Below are positions 44,891-54,314 of a stretch of 64,000 nucleotides of DNA, piece by piece; the stretch's first letter is position 1; the number at the start of each line of letters is the position of its first letter. The position numbers were made by a program, and so were the translations under genes. The notes under the pieces are model-generated. The model searched no databases and was not told where the DNA came from. It saw nothing but the letters and a program-made list of their open reading frames with translations. Source of the stretch: Nostoc sp. FACHB-973 (lineage in GTDB: Bacteria; Cyanobacteriota; Cyanobacteriia; Cyanobacteriales; Nostocaceae). The DNA is taken from the NCBI RefSeq assembly GCF_014698115.1, contig NZ_JACJSJ010000018.1, positions 1 through 64,000 on the forward strand, given 5' to 3'.

Positions 44891-45982
44891 ATGAAAATTG
44901 CTCTAGTCCACGATTATTTAACCCAGCGGGGTGGGGCAGAGCGTGTATTTGAGCTGCTTTGTAAGCGTTATCCCGAAGCAGACATTTTTACATCTCTGTA
45001 CGATCCGCAAAAAACTATCGATCTTGGCGATCGCATAGTCAACACAACATTCTTACAAAATATTCCCTGTGCAGCAAAGTATTTTAGGTCAATGGCTCCT
45101 TTATACTTTCCTGCTTTTCGTGCATTGGATTTGCAAGACTACGATTTGATTATTAGTAGTAGCACTAGCTTTGCTAAAGCAGTGCGAAAAAATCCCAATG
45201 CTCGACACATTTGCTTTTGCCATAATGTGACTCGTTTTTTATGGGATACGGCAACTTATTTAAAGGAGTATGGAGACTATAAATATTTTACTCCTTTAAT
45301 CGAGCAAGTCTTCCAAGTTATGAGAAAGGTAGACTTAAAATATTCACAGGAACCTGACCTTTATATTGCTAATTCTAGTGTTGTTGCCCGCCGAATTCAA
45401 AATATTTATGGCAAACAGGCAATGATGGTTAACTATCCAATTGATACTAGTAAGTTTGTTTTTTCTGATATTAAAGATGAATATTATCTTGCCTCTGCTC
45501 GGATGATTAGCTATAAGCGTCTTGATGTCATAGTCGAAGCTTTTAATTGGTTGGGCTGGCAGTTATTAATATCAGGTGATGGACCAGAACTAGAACGTTT
45601 AAAATCCAAAGCATTACAAAATATTCAGTTTTTGGGACACGTCAGCGACAAGACACGCAAAGACTTATTTTCTAAAGCGAAGTCCATTATCGTTGCAGCT
45701 TTAGAAGACTACGGATTAGTTCCAGTAGAGGCTAATGCTAGCGGCACACCAGTTATTGCTTATGGAGCAGGTGGAGTATTAGATACTCAAATACCTGGTG
45801 AAACCGGAGTCTTTTTCAAAAGGCAAACACCCGAATCTTTACAAGTTGCATTACTAGAGGGCAAGGGAATTTCTTGGGATTACGATCGCATCCGTAATCA
45901 TGCAGTAGCAAACTTTTCTGAAAATGCATTCTTTAGTAGAGTTGAGCGAATTATTAACCAAGCTTGTGGTGTGCATCTTTAA
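44891..45982 (+). CDS. GT4 glycosyltransferase (mannosyltransferase-like)
   Basis: 363 residues, GT-B fold. It begins MKIALVHDYLTQRGGAERVFELL, then ICFCHNVTRFLWD, ANSSVVARRI, a donor-side SARMISYKRLDVIVEAF, GDGPELERLK and AALEDYGLVPVEANASGTPVIAYGAGG with the E-x7-E motif (EDYGLVPVE). The opening matches WbaZ-like enzymes of O-antigen synthesis. It should add a hexose to the repeat unit on the cytoplasmic face. The upstream spacer is an STRR array, so any RBS lies within CCCCATTTTCTTAAAATCC and is weak. Confidence 0.93.
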   Translation: MKIALVHDYLTQRGGAERVFELLCKRYPEADIFTSLYDPQKTIDLGDRIVNTTFLQNIPCAAKYFRSMAPLYFPAFRALDLQDYDLIISSSTSFAKAVRKNPNARHICFCHNVTRFLWDTATYLKEYGDYKYFTPLIEQVFQVMRKVDLKYSQEPDLYIANSSVVARRIQNIYGKQAMMVNYPIDTSKFVFSDIKDEYYLASARMISYKRLDVIVEAFNWLGWQLLISGDGPELERLKSKALQNIQFLGHVSDKTRKDLFSKAKSIIVAALEDYGLVPVEANASGTPVIAYGAGGVLDTQIPGETGVFFKRQTPESLQVALLEGKGISWDYDRIRNHAVANFSENAFFSRVERIINQACGVHL

Positions 45983-46103
45983 TACATAAAGAATTCAGGA
46001 GTCAGAATTCAGAATTCAGCATAATTTCTGGAAAGCTGGCGAAATAATGGGTTTAAGTTCGTGATTAAATCCAATATTTACTAGTTTACCAACAATTGAT
46101 TAA

Positions 46104-46158
46104 ATTCTGAATTCTGAATTCTGAATTCTGGATTCTGAATTCTGAATTCTGAATTCTT
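46104..46158. repeat. STRR array of ATTCTGA heptamers before the Wzc-like gene
   Basis: Seven or so units with one GATTCTG variant. A shorter relative lies at about 45990-46019. Confidence 0.9.
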
Positions 46159-46196
46159 TTTATCTCTTAGCGTAGATTCTCGGAAGGATAATAAAA

Positions 46197-48425
46197 GTGG
46201 TTCAACCTAGTCTAAATCCTCATATAACTCCAGTTTCAGAAACTGAACCAAGCTATGGACAAATGTTTACTGTTTTGGTGCGGAGATTTCCTTGGTTTTT
46301 AGTAGTATTTATCGGTTCTATTAGTATTGCAGGCATGGTAACTTTCAATACCAAGCCAACTTTTAGAAGTTCCATGCAACTGCTAGTAGAACCTAACTAT
46401 CAAGGTAAGAAAGAAGCAGGTGGAGTAGAAAACCAGTTTACCGATTCTAATGTGGTGATAGATACTGCAACCCAGCTTAACTTGATGCAAAGTTCGGGTC
46501 TGATTCAAAAAGCAGTTGATAAACTCCAGTCTGAATATCCAGACATCAGTAGTGGTGAGATTAAAGGTTCTTTGAACTTAACTCAATTAAGAAGCAAAGA
46601 AGATAATGTTGCTACTAAAATATTTCAAGTTGAATACACCGATAAAGACCCAGAAAAAACCCAAAAAGTTTTAGGTGCAATTCGACAAGTTTATGTCGAA
46701 TACAACAAACAACAACAGGATTCGCGTTTACAAAAGGGTCTGCAAATTATTAGAGAACAGTTAGGTAAAGCCAGTGAAGAAGTAAAAGCGGCTGAGACAA
46801 ACCTCCAAAGATTTCGCAGAAACCAAAATTTAATCGATCCCGAATCACAAGCTAAAGCGATTGAGACAGCTTTAAATAATATTGGTCAAGAACGGCAAAC
46901 AACTCGTTCTCAATATGGTGAAGCTTTAGCACGCCAAAAATCTTTAGAAGAACAGCTTAATCGTTCTCCACAGAATGCTTTAGTAGCTTCTCGTCTGAGT
47001 CAGTCTATTCGCTATCAAGGCTTACTCAACGAAATCCAAAAAACAGAACTGGCGTTAGCACAAGAACGCTTACGTTTTACAGATCAAACTCCTAGTGTAC
47101 AAAAGCTCAAAGAACAGCTTCAAAGTCAAAAAGAATTATTGCAACAAGAAGTAGGCAGAACTTTAGGCGAAAAGTCTGCTAGTTCATTCATCTCTGGAGA
47201 CTCTCTCCTGGAAAAAGGACAGCTTGGTCAAATTGATCTCAACCTTGCTGGTCAGTTAGTAGAAACGCAAACAAATTTAGTTGCTTTAAGTGCGCGGGAT
47301 CAAACTTTAGCCAAGAAAGAGAACGAACTGCGTTTTGAAATCAAACGCTTTCCACCTTTGTTGGCTTATTACAACCGGATGCTACCCCAGCTACAATTTA
47401 GCCGTGAAAGATTAGAGCAGCTTTTAAGGGCAGAACAACAATTACGGCAAGAACTCGCTAAGGGTGGATTTAATTGGGAAGTCGTAGAAGAACCTCAAAA
47501 AGGCGGACAATTAGGCCCTAATCTTCAGCAGAATTTGCTGTTAGGTGGAGTGGTTGGGTTAATGTTAGGAGGAATTGCTGTCTTTATTCGGGAATCGATT
47601 GATGATTCAGTTCACACCACTGCTGAATTAGAGAAGCAAATACCCTTACCATTGTTAGGAACAACTCCCAAATTACCGCCAGCCAAACCGAGAGAATCAA
47701 TGATTAAATTGCCTTTTGGCAAGCCAGAAGTTCTCGCACCTTGGACAATTCAAATATTACAATCTCCACCGCGTTGGGAATCGCTGGATCTGATTTACAA
47801 AAACATTGAACTTTTAAATACTGTTTCTAATTTGAAGTCTTTGATGGTCACCTCGGCTTTGCCGGATGAAGGTAAATCAGCTTTAGCGTTGGGTTTGGCA
47901 ATGAGTGCTGCGCGTTTACATAAAAGGGTACTGCTAATTGATGCCAACTTACGCGACCCTAGTTTGCACGAACAGCTAAATCTTCCCAATGAACAGGGGC
48001 TTTCAACTCTACTGGCTAGCGATGCAACTTTACCCAACCAGATTAGTGTTCAGTACTCAGGCTCAGCCTACATCGATATTTTGACCGCTGGTCCAAAACC
48101 TGCTGACCCAGCTAATCTGTTGAGTTCTCCCCGGATGATGCAATTGATGGCAGCATTTGAGGAAAACTATGATTTGGTACTCATAGATGCTTCGCCAGTT
48201 CTCGGCATGGTGGATGCTATGCTCACTGCATCATCTTCTCGTAGTGTGGTCATGGTGGCAAGCATTGGTATTGTGACCCGAAGCCAGCTGACTCAAGCTA
48301 CAGCCATGCTCAGCAAGTTAAATCTGATTGGAGTTGTAGCAAATGGGGTATCAAACTCTAGCAGTAATTACGTACCTTATGTAAAACAACAGCAATTAGC
48401 CCTGCGCCAAGCTGTGGAAAAATAG
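46197..48425 (+). CDS. Wzc-like polysaccharide co-polymerase with BY-kinase domain
   Basis: 742 residues from GTG 46197, with GGAAGG nine bases before it. An N-terminal Wzz-type membrane segment (FPWFLVVFIGSISIAGMV, about 30-47), a periplasmic coiled coil (about 160-450), the second segment (LLLGGVVGLMLGGIAVFI, about 443-460), then a cytoplasmic P-loop kinase: Walker A SALPDEGKSALALGLA, Walker A' VLLIDANLRDPSLH, Walker B LVLIDASPVLG. No long C-terminal Tyr cluster, only SSNYVPYVK. It controls chain length and export of a Wzy-type polysaccharide. In Anabaena a gene of this type precedes hepC and hepA, as here. Confidence 0.95.
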   Translation: MVQPSLNPHITPVSETEPSYGQMFTVLVRRFPWFLVVFIGSISIAGMVTFNTKPTFRSSMQLLVEPNYQGKKEAGGVENQFTDSNVVIDTATQLNLMQSSGLIQKAVDKLQSEYPDISSGEIKGSLNLTQLRSKEDNVATKIFQVEYTDKDPEKTQKVLGAIRQVYVEYNKQQQDSRLQKGLQIIREQLGKASEEVKAAETNLQRFRRNQNLIDPESQAKAIETALNNIGQERQTTRSQYGEALARQKSLEEQLNRSPQNALVASRLSQSIRYQGLLNEIQKTELALAQERLRFTDQTPSVQKLKEQLQSQKELLQQEVGRTLGEKSASSFISGDSLLEKGQLGQIDLNLAGQLVETQTNLVALSARDQTLAKKENELRFEIKRFPPLLAYYNRMLPQLQFSRERLEQLLRAEQQLRQELAKGGFNWEVVEEPQKGGQLGPNLQQNLLLGGVVGLMLGGIAVFIRESIDDSVHTTAELEKQIPLPLLGTTPKLPPAKPRESMIKLPFGKPEVLAPWTIQILQSPPRWESLDLIYKNIELLNTVSNLKSLMVTSALPDEGKSALALGLAMSAARLHKRVLLIDANLRDPSLHEQLNLPNEQGLSTLLASDATLPNQISVQYSGSAYIDILTAGPKPADPANLLSSPRMMQLMAAFEENYDLVLIDASPVLGMVDAMLTASSSRSVVMVASIGIVTRSQLTQATAMLSKLNLIGVVANGVSNSSSNYVPYVKQQQLALRQAVEK

Positions 48426-48496
48426 ATTCGGTATGGGGCATTGGTGAGCCAGTGAAACCCAACATACAGCGTATTCCAGGTAAATGAAGTACACGG

Positions 48497-48524
48497 GTAG
48501 GGGCACAACATGTTGTGCCCCTAC
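48497..48524. repeat. 28-bp perfect palindrome (GTAGGGGCACAACA half-site)
   Basis: Preceded by CAGGTAAATGAAGTACACGG, which recurs inverted near 60515-60535. Confidence 0.85.
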
Positions 48525-48613
48525 GATTTATCGCGTCTTTGCGATCTAGAATTTTGATCGCAAAACCTTAACCGAACCGTATTGGTGCGCTATGCACATA
48601 TCTTTTCAACATG

Positions 48614-48641
48614 GTAGGGTAGCACAGCTGTGCTACCCTAC
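48614..48641. repeat. 28-bp perfect palindrome (GTAGGGTAGCACAG half-site)
   Basis: Member of the same family as 36561-36582 and 60290-60317. Confidence 0.85.
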
Positions 48642-49226
48642 AAATGTATCAAAACCTATTAAAATTTAGATTTATTACTATCAGGAAAATTTCGGTATAT
48701 TTATGCTATCTTTATAGGTTTTAAGAGAAATCACTGAGGAATTAAAGACTGAATAAAGAATTTATTTGAGCGATCGCTATTTCTACAGAGTCCTATATTC
48801 TAGAGATTAAAGCACTTCCAAAAAGTTAGAACACAAGAGTGAACTCGTTTTGTTAAATTTATCGACACAAGAAACACCTCAGCAGAATTCAGAATTCAGG
48901 AGTCAGAATGCGCTACGCCCCGCTGCGCTAACAGAATTACAATAAGCTCTGGGTCTAGCTACCAGACCTAGATGGTGTAATTCACACTTCTTGAAATCTG
49001 CTGTAGATTCATAGGTAATTTTTCTCTACACCTCTCTCCTATGAGTAGCTACTTGAAAATCAATGATTGTATACCTGCTTGATTTTGTTCAAATTATCAA
49101 GTTTGGTCATCTAAACCTTATTAATTCAGAATTCTGGATTCTGAATTCTGAATTCTTACTTACGAATTAGCTTGATAGCCTTTGGTAACGCCTCAGCAAA
49201 TCACTCTTGTATAAACCCAAAGACGT

Positions 49227-49964
49227 ATGACAACTTCAATCATTCCATCTCTAGAGAATTTCTATGATCTAAACTCGCAACACCAAGATCATCGCTCTGG
49301 GGACTGCACACTCCTGTGGCGACGGGGTAAACTGTTGGTAAAGCCGCTAGGACGAGCTAAACTACCATATTTGCCTTCGTTAAATAGTCAGCGATCGCTA
49401 GTAGAATGCTTAAAACATTCTCCTGTAAATTTGGTCAGCATAGATGCAAAACTGGGTGAAGATTTGCTACAGTTTTGGGCAGATGCATGTGAACAAGCTC
49501 ATAAGCCAATATTCCTCCACATACCCGCTAGGAATAAACAGCTAAAACAAGGTAATCAAACCTTGAGATGGTTACAGCGAATAATTGATTCGATTGTTGG
49601 TTTTTTCTTGCTGTTATTACTCAGTCCAGTTATTCTGGGATTGATTATATTGATGCAAATTTTCTCCCCAGAGTCACTTTTTTGTCATGAATGGCATGTT
49701 GGAGAAAGAGGTAGACTTTTTCGAGCAATTCGATTTTCCACCACAGCAAAGTACAACATCACACCGCTAGGACGCTGGATGCATAAATACAGCCTCGACA
49801 ATCTACCACTTTTATTTAACGTATTGCGCGGTGACATGAGTTTAATCGGATCTCGTTCTTGGACTTTAGCAGATGCAATACAAATCATTGAAGAAGAATA
49901 CAGAATTCAGAATACAGAATTCAGAATACAGAATTCCGAATTCCGAAATTTATCTGTACGGTAA
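49227..49964 (+). CDS. hepC: HepC-like undecaprenyl-phosphate sugar transferase
   Basis: 245 residues. One hydrophobic segment (IVGFFLLLLLSPVILGLIILM, about 124-144) precedes the bacterial sugar-transferase core (SPESLFCHEWHVGERGRLF; NITPLGRWMHKYSLDNLPLLFNVLRGDMSLIGSR). Residues 1-105 are an unrelated soluble part. It starts repeat-unit assembly by placing a sugar phosphate on the lipid carrier. Synteny (Wzc-like, this gene, hepA) supports HepC of heterocyst envelope synthesis. The last about 21 residues (YRIQNTEFRIQNSEF) are encoded by an ATTCAGA heptamer array at 49899-49944 and are not part of the family. Confidence 0.85.
   Translation: MTTSIIPSLENFYDLNSQHQDHRSGDCTLLWRRGKLLVKPLGRAKLPYLPSLNSQRSLVECLKHSPVNLVSIDAKLGEDLLQFWADACEQAHKPIFLHIPARNKQLKQGNQTLRWLQRIIDSIVGFFLLLLLSPVILGLIILMQIFSPESLFCHEWHVGERGRLFRAIRFSTTAKYNITPLGRWMHKYSLDNLPLLFNVLRGDMSLIGSRSWTLADAIQIIEEEYRIQNTEFRIQNSEFRNLSVR
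49899..49944. repeat. STRR array coding the tail of hepC
   Basis: ATTCAGA-type heptamers translated as RIQNTEFRIQNSEF. Further units continue past the stop. Confidence 0.85.
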
Positions 49965-50178
49965 TTGATGGTTTCATCGTCAGAATTCAGAATCTAGAAT
50001 TCAGAAGAATTTGATATCCAAGTTGAAGAATTTGAATAAAATGATTTACCAATGATTCTGAATTCTGACTGTGCAAATTTTAGATTTTGAATTTTGGATT
50101 TGTAATTCAATCTAAAATCCAAAATCTAAAATCCAAAATTCGATCTCCTTACGTGTCAAATTATTGTTAGAAAAATAC

Positions 50179-52020
50179 ATGCTTTTCAAAGTTCCCCAAC
50201 AACTCCGCAAACTGCTAAAAGCTACCAGCTTCTGGCAGGAAAATTATTTGATATTGCGAGAATTTACACACTTTCGCAAGATTGCAACTTTAGCTCTCAT
50301 ATTTTCGATTCTTGCAGCAACATTTGAAGGTGTCAGTATTGGTTTCCTGCTGTCATTTTTGCAAAGCTTAACTAGTCCCAATGCTCAACCTGTCCAGACA
50401 GGAATAGGATGGTTTGATATTTGGATCTTGGGAGCTAATACATCGGCACTTAATCGTCTATATCGCATATCTTCGCTGATTTTACTCAGTACTTGGCTAC
50501 GTGTTGCCTTCAATTATTTTGCACAAGTTTATATTGAATTATCTCAATTGCATCTTGGCGATCGCTTACGTAAACAAATTTTTGAACAATTACAAGCCTT
50601 ATCGCTAAGTTACTTTTCCAAAACTCGTTCTGGTGAGTTGATTAACACAATTACCACAGAAATTGAAAAAATCAGACAAGGTTTTAGTGGCGGAGCATTT
50701 TTATTTACTAGAGGGCTAACAACTGTTGTCTACTTAATATCAATGTTTTTGATATCATGGCAGCTAACTGTAATTTCAGCACTACTATTTACACTTTTAG
50801 GTGTAGGATTATCCAACTTAAATGCCAGAGTCAGAGAATCAAGTTTTGGCCTGACAACTGCTAATGCTAATTTTACATCAACAGCCGTAGAATTTATTAA
50901 TGGCATTCGCACTGTTCATTCCTGTGGTACTCAAGAATTTGAGCGCCAGCGTTACTACAAAGCTAGCGACAAAATAGTAAGTAGTACAACTAAAGTTGTC
51001 TTCACTTGGACACTTGTCAAGCCAATTGCTGAAGGGGTAGCTACTACAGTCTTGGTGGGAATGATTATTTTGGCATTTACTAGCCTGGTTAGTAATGGAA
51101 CACTACAAGTTGCTTCTTTACTAACATTTTTCTTTGTGCTATTTCGTTTTATCCCATTCGTTCAAGATATTAATGGTACAAGAGCATTTCTCAGCACTTT
51201 ACATGGCTCAGCAGATAACATTAAAAACCTCTTAAAAAGTGATGATAAAAATTATTTTCAAAATGGACATCTTAAATTTAATGCTTTAAAAAGCTCAATC
51301 AATCTAGTATGTGTGGATTTTGGCTACGACGATAACAATATAGTGCTACATAATATTACCCTAACTATTGAAAAGGGAAAAATGACGGCATTAGTCGGAG
51401 CATCTGGGGCTGGCAAAACAACACTTGCTGATTTAATTCCCAGATTTTATAATGCTACAGAGGGAAATATTTACATCGATGAAATTGATGTCAGATTGTT
51501 TGAAATTAACTCTCTACGTCGCAAAATAGCTGTTGTTAGTCAGGATACTTTTATCTTCAATACCACTGTTTGGCAGAACATTGCTTATGGAACTCCAGAA
51601 GCTACGAATGATGAAATTCAAGAAGCTGCTAAATTAGCGAATGCACTAGAATTTATTTTAGAAATGCCCGAAGGTTTTAATACCCAATTAGGAGATAGGG
51701 GTGTTAGATTATCTGGAGGACAAAGACAGCGAATTGCTATTGCGCGGGCGCTACTAAGGAACCCAGAAATTTTGATTTTAGATGAAGCAACCAGCGCCTT
51801 AGATTCTCTATCAGAACGCTTGATTCAAGATTCATTAGAAAAGCTATCTGTTGGGAGAACAGTAATTGCGATCGCTCACCGTCTTTCTACTATTGCTAAA
51901 GCAGATAAAGTCGTGGTACTCGAAGCAGGAAGGATAGTAGAACAGGGTAAATATCAAGAACTGCTCGGACGCCAAGGCAAGCTTTGGGAATATCACCAGA
52001 TGCAATACCATAATTCGTAA
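50179..52020 (+). CDS. hepA: HepA, ABC exporter for heterocyst envelope polysaccharide
   Basis: 613 residues from ATG 50179 (MLFKVPQQLRKLLKAT), the position where Anabaena HepA starts; a TTG at 50164 is less likely. Half-transporter: six membrane helices (about 40-320), then an ATPase with Walker A GASGAGKTT, signature RLSGGQRQR, Walker B LILDEATSALDS and H-loop AHRLST. Segments such as FWQENYLILREF, LAATFEGVSIGFLLSFLQSLTSPNAQPVQTGI and FFFVLFRFIPFVQDINGTRAFLSTLHGSADNIK look close to HepA as I recall it. Needed for the envelope polysaccharide that protects nitrogenase from oxygen. The final HNS and stop come from an AATTCGTAA repeat. Confidence 0.93.
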   Translation: MLFKVPQQLRKLLKATSFWQENYLILREFTHFRKIATLALIFSILAATFEGVSIGFLLSFLQSLTSPNAQPVQTGIGWFDIWILGANTSALNRLYRISSLILLSTWLRVAFNYFAQVYIELSQLHLGDRLRKQIFEQLQALSLSYFSKTRSGELINTITTEIEKIRQGFSGGAFLFTRGLTTVVYLISMFLISWQLTVISALLFTLLGVGLSNLNARVRESSFGLTTANANFTSTAVEFINGIRTVHSCGTQEFERQRYYKASDKIVSSTTKVVFTWTLVKPIAEGVATTVLVGMIILAFTSLVSNGTLQVASLLTFFFVLFRFIPFVQDINGTRAFLSTLHGSADNIKNLLKSDDKNYFQNGHLKFNALKSSINLVCVDFGYDDNNIVLHNITLTIEKGKMTALVGASGAGKTTLADLIPRFYNATEGNIYIDEIDVRLFEINSLRRKIAVVSQDTFIFNTTVWQNIAYGTPEATNDEIQEAAKLANALEFILEMPEGFNTQLGDRGVRLSGGQRQRIAIARALLRNPEILILDEATSALDSLSERLIQDSLEKLSVGRTVIAIAHRLSTIAKADKVVVLEAGRIVEQGKYQELLGRQGKLWEYHQMQYHNS

Positions 52021-52090
52021 TGACGCTCGATGACTCGCTAACGCTCCGCTAACGTAATTCGTAATTCGTAATTTGGGAATTACGAATTCA
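52012..52090. repeat. AATTCGT heptamer and inverted repeat pieces after hepA
   Basis: The first unit supplies Asn-Ser-stop of hepA. Further units at 52052-52073 meet an inverted copy (AATTACGAATTC). Confidence 0.8.
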
Positions 52091-52132
52091 TGATCCTACC
52101 CAATTATTTACAATTTTAAGGAGGAAAAATCA

Positions 52133-52972
52133 ATGGTAAATTTAGGCTACCACACTGCTAAAATTCAGGGTAAATTTAATCGCTCTTTATATAAAGCTGC
52201 CCTTTCTCAGATTGTCAGCATCCCGATTAAACAAACTCGGCAAGTTCCGATAAGTGTTTATGCCTTATCATGCGAACGCGATTTGCCAGAACAAGTAGCA
52301 AGTATTCGCTCATTCATCCGTCATGTTGGCATTCCAGATACATTCACTGTGGTTTCTGATGGCAGTTATACTGACTCTAGTTGTAATTTACTCCGCCGCA
52401 TCCATCCCTGCGTTCAGGTAGTACTTTTACAAAACTTTGTAAGAACGGATTTACCTCAATGTGTTCTTGACTATGCCCAACTCCATCCAATGGGCAAAAA
52501 ATTGTCGGCATTAATGTCAATTCCTATTAATGGAACTACAATTTATACCGATTCAGATATTTTATTTTTTCCCGGTGGTATAGACTTAATCAATTTGAGT
52601 AACTCCGATAATAAATACTCTCTTTACCTACCTGATTGTTCTATGTCACTAGACGAGCGAATTATCTATGATGATTCTGAAAAGTCAAATCCAGTAAATG
52701 GCGGATTTATATTATTTAGACATGAATTTGACTGGACTTTTGCCATTGAACGTTTAGCAAATCTTCAAGAAAATCCTAGTTATTTTACTGAACAAACAAT
52801 TGTACATTTGACAATGCACCATAATCATGGTCAGCCTTTATGCTCAAAGAAATATGTCCTCCATGTAGAAGATCAGTTCATCTATCCAGATAAATCTGCA
52901 AGTAAAAACATTGCTCTCAGACATTATGTAAGTGATGTCAGACATAAATTTTGGTTTAATGTTGGGATTTGA
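52133..52972 (+). CDS. Putative GT-A glycosyltransferase of the HEP-like island
   Basis: 279 residues. A DxD motif within TIYTDSDILFFPGG (about 138-151) and preceding VVSDGSY fit a nucleotide-sugar transferase fold. The rest (NPVNGGFILFRHEFDW; EQTIVHLTMHHNHG; LRHYVSDVRHKFW) resembles uncharacterised cyanobacterial island proteins. No membrane segment. The start is well supported by AAGGAGG at 52118-52124. Located right after hepA, where Anabaena also has a glycosyltransferase-type gene. Donor and acceptor unknown. Confidence 0.8.
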   Translation: MVNLGYHTAKIQGKFNRSLYKAALSQIVSIPIKQTRQVPISVYALSCERDLPEQVASIRSFIRHVGIPDTFTVVSDGSYTDSSCNLLRRIHPCVQVVLLQNFVRTDLPQCVLDYAQLHPMGKKLSALMSIPINGTTIYTDSDILFFPGGIDLINLSNSDNKYSLYLPDCSMSLDERIIYDDSEKSNPVNGGFILFRHEFDWTFAIERLANLQENPSYFTEQTIVHLTMHHNHGQPLCSKKYVLHVEDQFIYPDKSASKNIALRHYVSDVRHKFWFNVGI

Positions 52973-53113
52973 AGAAGAATTCAGAAGTCATAATCTAGAA
53001 CTCAGAATCATTCTATCTTATGGCTAATTCATCTTAAATTTTTATTCTAAACTGATTAATTTTAGCCTATGCTAAATTAATTAAAAAATAAAGTAAATAA
53101 TAAGTGATAGTTA

Positions 53114-54298
53114 ATGCCTAAAATAATTAATCATACCAAGCAGTTGCACAAGGAAATTTTTGCAGAAAACCTGATTTACCAATGCTCAAATTTTGAGGTT
53201 GGTGAGGGCGGAGGTGTTGAAACTTATTTAGCTTCTCTATTTGAACATCGTACACCTGATATTAGCGATCGCGTAATTAAATCACTCAATAATGTTGACC
53301 AAAGTCAGTTCAAATTATTGCACCTCCATAGTCCAGATTTACTGTTGCAGCTCACAGGCGAATGTCCTACAATATTCAGCGTTCATAATCACTCACTGTA
53401 TTGTCCTAGTGGCACAAAGTATTTAGCTGGACAGCAAACAATCTGCGATCGCAATTTTTCTTACTTAGGATGTACCTGGGGTAAATTAGTAGATAAATGT
53501 GGTAGCCGTAAACCCTTAAGAACTGTTAGAGAAATTCAACGAACTCAGCAGTTTTTAGATATTTTAAAAAAGATAAAAGTTACCTTTATTGCTAATAGCG
53601 AGTATGTACGTCAACAGTTAATTAAAAACGGCATACCAGCCGAACAAACTGTAACAGTACACTGTGGTATTTCTGTACCCCAAACACCAACTGCACCTTT
53701 AAGTTTAGAAGTCCACAAAAATCAGAGAATTTTGTTTGCTGGTCGGATTGTTTCCGATAAAGGTCTGGAATGGTTGATTAAAACCTTAATACATACAGAC
53801 CCGCAAATTCAACTTGATATTGCAGGGGAAGGATGGGAACGACCACGGTTAGAAAAGCTAGCAAACACCCTGGGATTGAATCACCGGATTACTTGGCATG
53901 GTTGGTGCGATCGCCATAAAATAAATCAACTTTATCAACAGTGTTTTGCAGTCATTTTTCCCAGTGTTTGGCCTGAACCTGCCGGTCTTGTAACCTTAGA
54001 AGCTTATGCTCGTTATCGACCTGTAATTGGTAGTGCAGTCGGAGGAATTCCCGAACATTTACGAGATGGAGAAACGGGTATTCTTGTTCACCCTAATGAT
54101 ATCAAACAACTAGCCCAAGCAATTAATTATTTGTCTACAGATTATCAAAAAAGTAGAGACATGGGCAAACAAGGTCATGCTTTATTGATGAAAGAATTCA
54201 CAATGAATTATCATGTGAACAATCTACAAACAATTTATGCAAAAACAATAGCTGAATTTGATTATTCAGGTAAAAAGTTATATAAAAATCCTCAATAA
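53114..54298 (+). CDS. GT4 glycosyltransferase
   Basis: 394 residues, GT-B. An acceptor domain with Cys-rich segments (HNHSLYCPSGTKYLAGQQTICDRNFSYLGCTWGKLVDKC, about 92-131) as in a subset of GT4 enzymes. The donor domain has ILFAGRIVSDKGLEWLIKTL, LDIAGEGWERPRLEKLA, VIFPSVWPEPAGLVTLEAYARYRPVIGSAVGGIPE with the E-x7-E pair. Part of the glycan run. The next gene starts 17 bases after its stop, so they are co-transcribed. Sugar specificity unknown. Confidence 0.93.
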   Translation: MPKIINHTKQLHKEIFAENLIYQCSNFEVGEGGGVETYLASLFEHRTPDISDRVIKSLNNVDQSQFKLLHLHSPDLLLQLTGECPTIFSVHNHSLYCPSGTKYLAGQQTICDRNFSYLGCTWGKLVDKCGSRKPLRTVREIQRTQQFLDILKKIKVTFIANSEYVRQQLIKNGIPAEQTVTVHCGISVPQTPTAPLSLEVHKNQRILFAGRIVSDKGLEWLIKTLIHTDPQIQLDIAGEGWERPRLEKLANTLGLNHRITWHGWCDRHKINQLYQQCFAVIFPSVWPEPAGLVTLEAYARYRPVIGSAVGGIPEHLRDGETGILVHPNDIKQLAQAINYLSTDYQKSRDMGKQGHALLMKEFTMNYHVNNLQTIYAKTIAEFDYSGKKLYKNPQ

Positions 54299-54314
54299 AC
54301 TAAGAGAGAAAAAT

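Larger units (their letters stand above)
48426..49226. other. Repeat-filled gap before hepC
   Basis: Two 28-bp palindromes (48497-48524, half-site GTAGGGGCACAACA; 48614-48641, half-site GTAGGGTAGCACAG), AT-rich DNA at 48650-48870, GAATTC-type heptamers near 48890-48910 and 49123-49157. In Anabaena hepC/hepA expression depends on long upstream DNA; this gap is the likely counterpart, but no binding site was recognised. Confidence 0.6.

Noticed and set aside
49030..49060. Possible NtcA site upstream of hepC
   Set aside because: GTA and TAC are nine rather than eight bases apart and no -10 box is in place.
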